A stretch of 7,271 bases of DNA, from NCBI GenBank assembly GCA_005882715.1, contig VBEI01000023.1, forward strand, positions 1-7,271, in the 5' to 3' direction. Positions within the stretch are counted from its first letter, which is position 1. Each line of letters begins with the position of its first letter. Both the position numbers and the translations under genes were made by a program. Below, piece by piece: positions 1 to 5,254 of the stretch. The notes under the pieces were generated by a model. It worked only from the letters and a program-made list of their open reading frames with translations, was not told where the DNA came from and did not search any database. This DNA is from Chloroflexota bacterium. GTDB taxonomy: Bacteria; Chloroflexota; Dehalococcoidia; SM23-28-2; RBG-16-64-32.

Positions 1-865
1 TCGCCAGAATCCTCATGGCGTTCGAGCTCACTAGAACGACCACATAGGCCGACGATGCCACCGCGAGGATTGAGAAGCTCGGGGGCCAGCTTGGTAACGC
101 ATAGCTCAATGTGAGGCCCACCCACAAAGAGCCAACGGCGACCAGACAACTTAAGAGTAGCCCAACATAGGGCCGCGTTGTGAGCCTCTGGGCGATGCCC
201 CCTGGCGTGGCGAGAAGGCCGAGAATCAGTAGCGCGCCCACCGCCTGGGTCGCCTGGCCGGTGCCAAGGCCCACCAGAACGAGAAACGTGTAGCCGAGCA
301 GACGCACGGGAATGCGCCGGGCTTCGGCCACCGCCTCATCGATGGTGGCAAACAGCAGCGGCCGCGCCATCGCCAGCAGAGCAATCGTTATCCCCGCTCC
401 GATCGCGACACTTACCTGGGCTTGAACTAAGTCGAGGCCGAATATCGAGCCGAAGAGAACCCGAACACCGCCGGCGCCGTTGCCCGCGCTGTGCGAGGTC
501 GTGAAGATCGACAAGAACAGCACGCCGAGACCGAGCATCCATGCGAAGAAGCTGCCGATCACGACATCATCGGCCCGAGCTTTATTCCCGAGAACTCCCA
601 ACAGCAACCCCCCTGCTACCGTAATGGCGAACAGGCCGAGGCGAAGGTCAGCCCCGATCGCGAGTGCGGCCAGGGCTCCGGTGAACGCGGCGTGGCCAAG
701 CGCATCACCCGTAAACACCTGCCGCCGAAGGACGATGAAGTAGCTCAGCAGGCCAGCGGGTACCGCGATGCCCGTCCCCGAGATAAACGCGTATCGCATG
801 AAGGGATGCGATAGCATATCGCTCACTGCCGAGATCGGGTTGGCTGTGACGAGGATCTGTGTCAT
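1..865 (-). CDS. Metal ABC transporter permease 2 (cluster 9, ABC-3 family), 3' end cut by the window edge
   Basis: This reading frame has no stop inside the window: it starts at ATG 865-863 and stays open for 288 codons to base 2. It encodes a hydrophobic inner-membrane permease that should pair with the upstream permease to form the channel of a Zn/Mn/Fe-type importer. Seen in the sequence: a short N-terminus, a first membrane helix, then the family motif RRQVFTGDALGHAAFTG at residues 47-63, several further hydrophobic helices, and LLFATIDEAVAEARRIPV, which resembles the cytoplasmic coupling segment that docks on the ATPase. Family members are usually about 280-300 residues, so only a few C-terminal residues are probably missing. 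The start ATG overlaps the stop of permease 1 (ATGA) and is preceded by GAGGA about 7 bases upstream, so translation is probably coupled. The sequence differs clearly from permease 1, so this is a two-permease system and not a recent duplication. Confidence 0.93.
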   Translation of the reverse strand, partial: MTQILVTANPISAVSDMLSHPFMRYAFISGTGIAVPAGLLSYFIVLRRQVFTGDALGHAAFTGALAALAIGADLRLGLFAITVAGGLLLGVLGNKARADDVVIGSFFAWMLGLGVLFLSIFTTSHSAGNGAGGVRVLFGSIFGLDLVQAQVSVAIGAGITIALLAMARPLLFATIDEAVAEARRIPVRLLGYTFLVLVGLGTGQATQAVGALLILGLLATPGGIAQRLTTRPYVGLLLSCLVAVGSLWVGLTLSYALPSWPPSFSILAVASSAYVVVLVSSNAMRILA

Positions 866-1737
866 ACGGAAGTCCTCGCGAAAGGCGTCCATCGCGGTAA
901 CCGGCGCCAACCCTGCGCAAGTAGGTAGGCGCCGAACGCTAAGCTGGTGATGTGAAATCCGATCGGATAGTCGTTGTAATATGACATCGCCAGACCAAGC
1001 CAGGTGACGAGCAGGGCGATCGCCACGGCTGTAAGCAGACTCAAGCCAGGCCGCTCCACAAGCAATTCTGCAGTGGCCGGCGGAAGTACCAGCAATGCAA
1101 AGACCAGCAGGGATCCGGTGACCTGACTCGCTTCGGCGGCCGCAACCGCTAGCACGAGAAGGAACACGACCGCCAGTACTTGCACCGGGACGCCCCGAGC
1201 GGCCGCAACGTCTGGGTCGACCGATGCGAACAGCAGTGGCCGCCATATGAAGCCAACGATAGCAAGAACGATGAGCCCTCCCGCTAGCAGTTGGATCACC
1301 TGGTCGTTCGTTATGCCGACGAGGCTGCCGAATAGGAGCGCCTGTGCCCCCGAGACGTTGCGATGGCTGAGCGACACGAAGAGGAAGCCGAAGGCGAGAC
1401 CAAGCGCCTGCACTGTGCCGATCACCGCGGATTCCTCAATATAACCGCCACGACTAGAGCGCGAAGCGGCCGCAATGACCAGCGCGGCGCAGATGCTGAA
1501 GGCGAAGAACCCATACGTCGCACTGACTCCGATCAGTATCGCCCCGGCCGCACCCGGGAAACTGACGAGCGCAAACGTGTGACCAGCAAATGTCTGACGT
1601 CGCAGCACCATGAACCAGCCGATGATCGCGGCTGTTACCGCAACGATTGTCCCCGCCCGATACGCGTTCACCATGAACGGGTAGTCGAACAGTTGTGTCA
1701 CGTCCCGATAGAGATTCCACGTCAGGTGCGGGTCCAT
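862..1737 (-). CDS. Metal ABC transporter permease 1 (cluster 9, ABC-3 family)
   Basis: A 291-residue integral membrane protein, a normal length for the ABC-3 permease family that moves Zn2+, Mn2+ or Fe2+ inward. The N-terminal 25 residues are polar and amphipathic, followed by about seven to nine hydrophobic segments. The family motif RRQTFAGHTFALVSFPGAAG is at residues 46-65, LLFGSLVGI at 134-142, LLFASVDPDVAAARGVP at 168-184 (the likely ATPase-coupling region), and VTGSLLVFALLVLPPATAEL at 206-225. The ATG directly abuts the TAG of the ATPase gene (no intervening base), with a weak GGTGAG ribosome site inside the ATPase coding end. Its own TGA overlaps the ATG of permease 2. Such tight packing points to one mRNA and balanced production of the two permeases, which probably form a heterodimer. 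Metal specificity cannot be read from the permease. Confidence 0.95.
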   Translation of the reverse strand: MDPHLTWNLYRDVTQLFDYPFMVNAYRAGTIVAVTAAIIGWFMVLRRQTFAGHTFALVSFPGAAGAILIGVSATYGFFAFSICAALVIAAASRSSRGGYIEESAVIGTVQALGLAFGFLFVSLSHRNVSGAQALLFGSLVGITNDQVIQLLAGGLIVLAIVGFIWRPLLFASVDPDVAAARGVPVQVLAVVFLLVLAVAAAEASQVTGSLLVFALLVLPPATAELLVERPGLSLLTAVAIALLVTWLGLAMSYYNDYPIGFHITSLAFGAYLLAQGWRRLPRWTPFARTSV

Positions 1738-2688
1738 CTAGCTCACCAGGTGTGCGTGTACGTCGCCGTGCGGAGGCTCCGGCTGGCCGACGACTACGAG
1801 ATGACCATCGGCCGTGCGGAACACCTCGATCGGCGTACCGTACAGGCGGGTGAGCGTCTCCGCCGTGATCACTTCCTCGGGCGTGCCGGAGACTGAACCG
1901 CCCCTGGCCAAATAGATCACCCGGTCCAGATACGACAAGATCGGGTTCACGTTGTGCGCAACCATCAGAACTGTCACGCCACGCTCCTCGCAGATGCGGT
2001 TGAGGAGAGCCGCCGACGCGGCTTGATTTGGCAGGTCAAGGCTATCAAGAGGCTCGTCCAGAACGAGAAGCGATGGATTGCGGATGAGCGCCTGGGCGAT
2101 CAGGAGCCGCTGTTGCTCGCCGCCGGAGACTTCTCCGATAGGGCGGGTAGCGAACTCTTCGGCGTCAACCAGTTGGATCGCGTCCAGTACGCGTGCGTCT
2201 TCCTCTCGACCCCGCTCCGTAAGTCGATTTAGACCGGGCAAAGGGATGCCCCAGCGGTGGCCGTCCAGCCCGAGTCGTACGATATCGACGCCGCGCACCC
2301 GCAGCCCGGGATCGAAGCTGCGCCGCTGCGGCAGATAGCCGATGTCCCGGTTCGCACGGCCGGGCGGCTGGCCAAGGACCCTGACCTCGCCGCTGGCGAG
2401 CGGCAGAAGCCCAAGGATGACCTTCACCAGCGTCGACTTGCCGACTCCGTTCGGACCGAGCACAGCGAGGAACTCTCCGCGGCGGATCTCCGCGCTGACG
2501 CCGCTCCAGATCAGGCGATTGCCACGCCTGGCCGCGGCGTTGCGGATCTCGACGGCCAGTGTGTTCGCTTGGAGTAGCGCGGACCGGCTCGCTAAGGAGC
2601 CGGCCTCCGCGATCGCGGGCTGTTCACGACCAGCCGCAGACTCGGAGAGAAGGCGCGAGACGGGTCGCCAAGCGCGAATTCGACCCAT
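1738..2688 (-). CDS. Metal ABC transporter ATP-binding protein (cluster 9)
   Basis: A 316-residue cytoplasmic ATPase that powers the two permeases. All nucleotide-binding motifs are intact: Walker A GPNGVGKST (78-86), Q-loop Q121, signature VSGGEQQR (187-194, a variant of LSGGQ), Walker B LLVLDEP (207-213), D-loop DSLD (215-218) and the switch histidine H245. The C-terminus is histidine-bearing (PPHGDVHAHLVS), as often seen in zinc/manganese importer ATPases. The ABC fold begins only at about residue 44; the preceding 43 residues are a polar, Arg- and Ala-rich extension of unknown role. I chose ATG 2688 because its A is shared with the TGA of the upstream binding-protein gene, a typical coupled junction. 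A TTG one codon earlier is less likely, and no ATG, GTG or TTG lies closer to the domain in this frame. Loss or gain of the extension by misplacing the start therefore seems unlikely. Confidence 0.95.
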   Translation of the reverse strand: MGRIRAWRPVSRLLSESAAGREQPAIAEAGSLASRSALLQANTLAVEIRNAAARRGNRLIWSGVSAEIRRGEFLAVLGPNGVGKSTLVKVILGLLPLASGEVRVLGQPPGRANRDIGYLPQRRSFDPGLRVRGVDIVRLGLDGHRWGIPLPGLNRLTERGREEDARVLDAIQLVDAEEFATRPIGEVSGGEQQRLLIAQALIRNPSLLVLDEPLDSLDLPNQAASAALLNRICEERGVTVLMVAHNVNPILSYLDRVIYLARGGSVSGTPEEVITAETLTRLYGTPIEVFRTADGHLVVVGQPEPPHGDVHAHLVS

Positions 2689-3650
2689 CAACGGCCGTTC
2701 ACCTGGGCCAGCGCTCTCTGCAGGTCTTGCAGCTGTTTAGACTGCCAGTCCTGGAACGTCGCGTCTTCGGGAATAAGGGTCTCTGTCACCTCTACGATAG
2801 GGATCCCCTTAGCCGTTGCGGCGTCAACCAACCGCTGCACGTCCGGTCTGGCGTTCTGAGTGTTGAACAGCAGAACGTCTATTTCCTTGTTGGCGATCTG
2901 GCTATCAAACGTGGCTTTGTCCTGCGCTGTAGGATCTGTGCCCTCACTGATCGCCTGAAGGAAAGAGTACGGGGTAAGCATGTTCAGGCCAAGCGCGTCC
3001 GCCAGCGGCGACACGATGCTCTCGGTCGCCGCAACCGGAGCGCCCGTGTACTTCTGCCTAATCGCTTGGACAAGATCGTTGTATTGCTTCAACGCAACCG
3101 TTTCGAAGGTGGTCTTCTGGGAGTCGAAGTAGGACGCATCCGCCGCCCCTATCTTCTTGTAGTCGGCGCTGATCTGATCGATGACCTTGAGAACGTCGTC
3201 CGGAGAGTACCAGCGGTGCGGATTGTCGTCGTCTTGAAGGCCCAGGACATCCTGGACCTTCAATGTCGTCCGATCACGTGCCGGGTTCGCGTCCAGGAGT
3301 TGACCGGCCCACGGGTCGTAGCCTAGACCGTTATAGATCACATACTGGGCGCTCGCGACGCGCCGGCCATCGGAGGGGGTGGACTCGTAATCGTGGGGGT
3401 CTGTGTCTGGGCTCGTGATGATGGCCGTCACCGAGACCTTGTTGCCGCCGATTTGCGAGGCAATGCTCCCCCAGAAGTTTTCGGCGGCAACGACCTGGAT
3501 TTTCGCGGACGACACGTTCGAATTGGCCGCCGAGCTGGGGGTCGTGGCGCCACTAGAGTCATCGCCGCTGCACGCGCCAAGAAGCAGTACTCCCAAACCC
3601 GTAACTGTGAGCGCGACGATACTTAGTATCATTGTTCTCCATCGGATCAT
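2688..3650 (-). CDS. Lipoprotein metal-binding protein of a Zn/Mn-type ABC importer (ZnuA/PsaA-like)
   Basis: A 320-residue extracytoplasmic receptor of the cluster-9 family. It has a positively charged N-terminus (MIRWR), a hydrophobic stretch and the lipobox LGAC, with the lipid-bearing cysteine at residue 27, followed by a Ser/Thr/Asn-rich linker to about residue 48. By comparison with the family, the likely metal ligands are H86 (in DPHDYE), H145 (in NPHRWY), E210 (in ATESIV) and E290 (in VTETL). The zinc-binding ZnuA/AdcA type normally has a histidine in the third position and often a His-rich loop. Here the third ligand is Glu and there is only a short acidic stretch (QDDDNPH), which is closer to the manganese-binding PsaA pattern. 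Metal identity is therefore open. The gene starts 25 bp after the regulator's stop, with AGGA about 8 bases before the ATG; an in-frame ATG at 3632 would shorten the signal peptide and is less likely. Confidence 0.95.
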   Translation of the reverse strand: MIRWRTMILSIVALTVTGLGVLLLGACSGDDSSGATTPSSAANSNVSSAKIQVVAAENFWGSIASQIGGNKVSVTAIITSPDTDPHDYESTPSDGRRVASAQYVIYNGLGYDPWAGQLLDANPARDRTTLKVQDVLGLQDDDNPHRWYSPDDVLKVIDQISADYKKIGAADASYFDSQKTTFETVALKQYNDLVQAIRQKYTGAPVAATESIVSPLADALGLNMLTPYSFLQAISEGTDPTAQDKATFDSQIANKEIDVLLFNTQNARPDVQRLVDAATAKGIPIVEVTETLIPEDATFQDWQSKQLQDLQRALAQVNGR

Positions 3651-3675
3651 AGTTCTCGTCCTACCGTTGTTTGGA

Positions 3676-4134
3676 CTACTGGCTTAATACCTGGGTCGTC
3701 TGACTCTCCGGCCGCCCACTTCGTAGCAGCCGGCAGGCCTCACAGCGGCCGTACACTTCGAGCCAATGCCCATCGATCTCGTATTTCATCGCTGCCGCCA
3801 GGGCTTGGACGAGCGGCTCGACATCGCACCCTGTGAAATCCTCCACACGGCCACAGTCGTTGCAGACTAAGTGATGGTGGTGGCCCCGGCTGCTGATTCG
3901 ATAGTGCAGGTTTCCTCCGTCGAGCAAGACCCGACATACGATGTTGAGATCTAGCAGCAGGCGCATGGTGCGAAATACCGTGGCGCGGCCCACTCTGCGC
4001 GTACTTTGCAGCACATCTTCAACCGTGAAGTGCGACGGCTGCTTCAGCACAGCCTGGATTACGCGACGACGGCCCTCCGTGATGCGGTGCCCCCGCAACT
4101 CGATTCGCTCGATGATCAACTCGATGTCGGACAT
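3676..4134 (-). CDS. Fur-family metal-dependent transcriptional repressor, probably Zur-like
   Basis: A 152-residue regulator of normal Fur-family length. Residues 1-80 form the winged-helix DNA-binding domain, with the recognition helix around RVGRATVFRTMRLL (47-60). Residues 85-150 form the dimerisation and metal domain. GHHHHLVC (84-91) supplies the His cluster, and two CxxC pairs, C91/C94 and C131/C134, form the structural zinc site seen in most Fur proteins. H123 and nearby acidic residues complete the likely sensor sites. The HHHHLVC run plus the adjacent metal importer favour a Zur role (zinc sensing), but Fur or Mur (iron or manganese) cannot be excluded. The ATG at 4134 is preceded by AAGGAG with 7 bases of spacing. 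The frame is open 48 codons further upstream to 4278, but that part covers the promoter and lacks family similarity. The gene is first in its operon, beneath a dyad-overlapped promoter, so autorepression is likely. Confidence 0.93.
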   Translation of the reverse strand: MSDIELIIERIELRGHRITEGRRRVIQAVLKQPSHFTVEDVLQSTRRVGRATVFRTMRLLLDLNIVCRVLLDGGNLHYRISSRGHHHHLVCNDCGRVEDFTGCDVEPLVQALAAAMKYEIDGHWLEVYGRCEACRLLRSGRPESQTTQVLSQ

Positions 4135-4142
4135 GGTGCGCT

Positions 4143-4149
4143 CCTTCGT
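4143..4149 (-). promoter_or_regulatory. Ribosome binding site fixing the regulator start
   Basis: The minus strand reads GAAGGAG here, then seven bases (CGCACC region) before ATG 4134. This near-consensus Shine-Dalgarno sequence decides the start of the Fur-family gene against longer in-frame options upstream. Confidence 0.6.
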
Positions 4150-4152
4150 CGT

Positions 4153-4182
4153 ACCAAGTATCACATAGTATTGACACCAAGT
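4153..4182. repeat. Two direct copies of ACCAAGT, 23 bp apart, in the operon leader/promoter
   Basis: ACCAAGT occurs at 4153-4159 and 4176-4182, a start-to-start distance of 23 bp, about two helical turns. An inverted CTTGG follows at 4196-4200, so CCAAG (4177-4181) and CTTGG also form an imperfect outer dyad around the -35 box. These copies could be extra regulator contacts, or chance at this length. Confidence 0.3.
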
Positions 4183-4193
4183 CTCAATGTCAA
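4165..4193 (-). promoter_or_regulatory. Sigma70-type promoter of the regulator and metal-importer operon
   Basis: On the minus strand there is a perfect -35 box TTGACA (4193-4188), exactly 17 bases, then a -10 box TACTAT (4170-4165; four of six consensus bases). Transcription would begin about 4158, leaving a leader of roughly 25 bases with the ribosome site and ATG 4134. No other equally good promoter is visible within the five-gene unit, whose junctions are too tight for separate promoters. Function is inferred from the consensus match and position. Confidence 0.7.
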
Positions 4194-4194
4194 T
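4170..4194. promoter_or_regulatory. Candidate Fur/Zur-family operator: perfect 7-bp dyad with 11-bp spacer
   Basis: ATTGACA at 4170-4176 and TGTCAAT at 4188-4194 are exact inverted copies separated by 11 bases. One more mismatch and then two paired bases extend it slightly on each side. The dyad covers the -35 box and reaches the edge of the -10 box of the promoter, so a bound dimer would block RNA polymerase. The total length (25 bp) suits a Fur-family site, but the sequence is not the classic TGATAAT-N-ATTATCA form or an actinobacterial Zur box I recognise. The half-site partly coincides with the -35 consensus, which weakens the case. The regulator acting on it is presumably the adjacent gene. 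Confidence 0.5.
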
Positions 4195-4306
4195 GCTTGG
4201 GTTCGCATTTCTTGCCGCGATGGCTAGCGGTATGTTCTGGGATCCGCGCGCCGTCGCACAGCAGGTTCGTGCCGCCAATAGCGGAACCGTTCAGCATCGC
4301 GGAGGC

Positions 4307-4946
4307 TCATAGACATTGCTCTGCGTCGCCACGGCCGGTTGTAGCCGAGTGAAACCTAATGATCTCCGCATAAACAGTATCTAGGCTTGCAATGAAGTCG
4401 ATGGTGCCATCTGTCAAAGAGCCGGTGACTTGAGCCTGGCGGCGACTTACCGCACCTAGCTCGTTTATATGACAGGGTTCGGGTGAGAAAATCTTGTTGT
4501 GAAAGCGGTCGCTACGATCAAGAGCGCCGGTTGCCGTCCAGGCTAAGTCGATGTGAAGACTCGAATCGCTGCACGTAAACGGTGTAACCCGCAAGCATTC
4601 CTGGGCGGGAACAACGGCGTTCACAACGGCGGAGTCCAGATTGCCGTTTACCAGGAACTGATCATCAAGCAAGCTTGAGCTACTGCAGATCGTCCGTGTA
4701 GGAAAGCTCTACGCAGACCGCGACCGCGGAGGAGATTTGGTGGGGTGGGGGCTGATCCTCAGACAAGTTGGTGCTGGCGTAATCAGTGGCGGTGAAATTG
4801 ACCTGCGCTTCGCCGCTTTGCCAGCCAGCAATGGCTTCAAAGTTGTCCGAATGGATGTTCAATAACGGAACTTCATCGCTCCGAGCGGAGTCGATGAAGG
4901 CCAAGGCTATAACCACCATGCTTGCTGTTACGGCGACGCGAATCAT
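4307..4946 (-). pseudogene. Small secreted protein of unknown function, broken by a frameshift
   Basis: Two adjacent frames read as halves of one protein. The 5' half (4946-4680, 88 codons) has a good ribosome site AGGAGA 8 bases before ATG 4946, a signal peptide (residues 1 to about 21, hydrophobic VVIALAF, likely cut after DSA), then a beta-rich region containing SEDQPPP. It stops at TAG 4682-4680. The 3' half is open from just below an in-frame stop at 4711-4709 down to TGA 4309-4307; it would need a TTG start with no ribosome site. Moving one base forward anywhere between about 4708 and 4683 joins them into a protein of roughly 210 residues. The second half carries DDQFLVNGNLDSA, IDLAWTATGAL and RRQAQVTGSLTDGT, which from memory resemble a widespread family of secreted hypothetical proteins with an LTWTATG motif. 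I know no function for it. A real recoding event or a sequencing error are alternatives. Confidence 0.6.
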
Positions 4947-5033
4947 TAGCTGACTCTCCTACTGTGGCAGCACGGAGGTGGTTGGTTGAAACGGCAGCCA
5001 CCGACATGAGATCTCCCGGCACCTTGTAGGCGA

Positions 5034-5062
5034 AGCGTACAAACGAGCTGATATTTAGTCAA
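5034..5062 (-). promoter_or_regulatory. Possible promoter of the broken secreted-protein gene
   Basis: On the minus strand TTGACT (5062-5057, five of six -35 bases) is followed after 17 bases by TACGCT (5039-5034, three of six -10 bases). It lies about 90 bp upstream of ATG 4946. The spacing is right but the -10 box is poor, so this is a tentative call. Confidence 0.35.
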
Positions 5063-5076
5063 GTGAGTACCTAAAT
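5053..5076. repeat. Perfect 6-bp inverted repeat (ATTTAG / CTAAAT) over the possible -35 box
   Basis: ATTTAG at 5053-5058 and CTAAAT at 5071-5076 are exact inverted copies with 12 bases between them. The dyad covers the TTGACT hexamer of the candidate promoter, the same arrangement as at the metal operon. It may be an operator, but six-base arms in an AT-rich stretch can arise by chance. Confidence 0.3.
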
Positions 5077-5254
5077 CGGCTGCGTTTACTAGGCGAGCAT
5101 TCGATCCGTAGAACAGTTGGTGGAAACTAGAGGGAACGGCGGCGGCACGCTAGACCTTTCAGATCGAAGCCGCGGCGATGGAGACCGCCGGGAGGGGCGC
5201 CTGCGGAACTGGAGCCCGCCGCTAGCGCGAGAAGGCCTCTAGCTAAGCCTCCGG

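Larger units (their letters stand above)
4947..5254. other. Intergenic spacer between the MMPL transporter and the broken secreted-protein gene
   Basis: No credible gene on either strand. The right part (about 5150-5254) is GC-rich with several short, weak inverted repeats but no T-tract, so no convincing terminator for the MMPL gene. The left part carries a possible promoter and a 6-bp dyad, described separately, and the ribosome site of the secreted-protein gene. Confidence 0.6.

Noticed and set aside
1363..1896. A 177-codon plus-strand open frame over the ATPase/permease 1 junction
   Set aside because: Antisense to two clear genes, charged low-complexity product, no ribosome site or family match seen.
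2559..3326. A 255-codon open frame on the plus strand opposite the binding protein and ATPase genes
   Set aside because: It crosses the junction of two well-supported minus-strand genes, its translation is Arg-rich with no recognisable domain, and long antisense frames are expected in GC-rich coding DNA.
4135..4278. Upstream in-frame extension of the Fur-family regulator by 48 residues
   Set aside because: It would run through the promoter and operator, has no family similarity, and the ATG at 4134 has a strong ribosome site.
4307..4672. The second half of the secreted gene as an independent gene starting at TTG 4672
   Set aside because: No ribosome site precedes the TTG, there is no signal peptide although the sequence looks like the C-terminal part of a secreted protein, and the frame overlaps the upstream half as expected for a frameshift.
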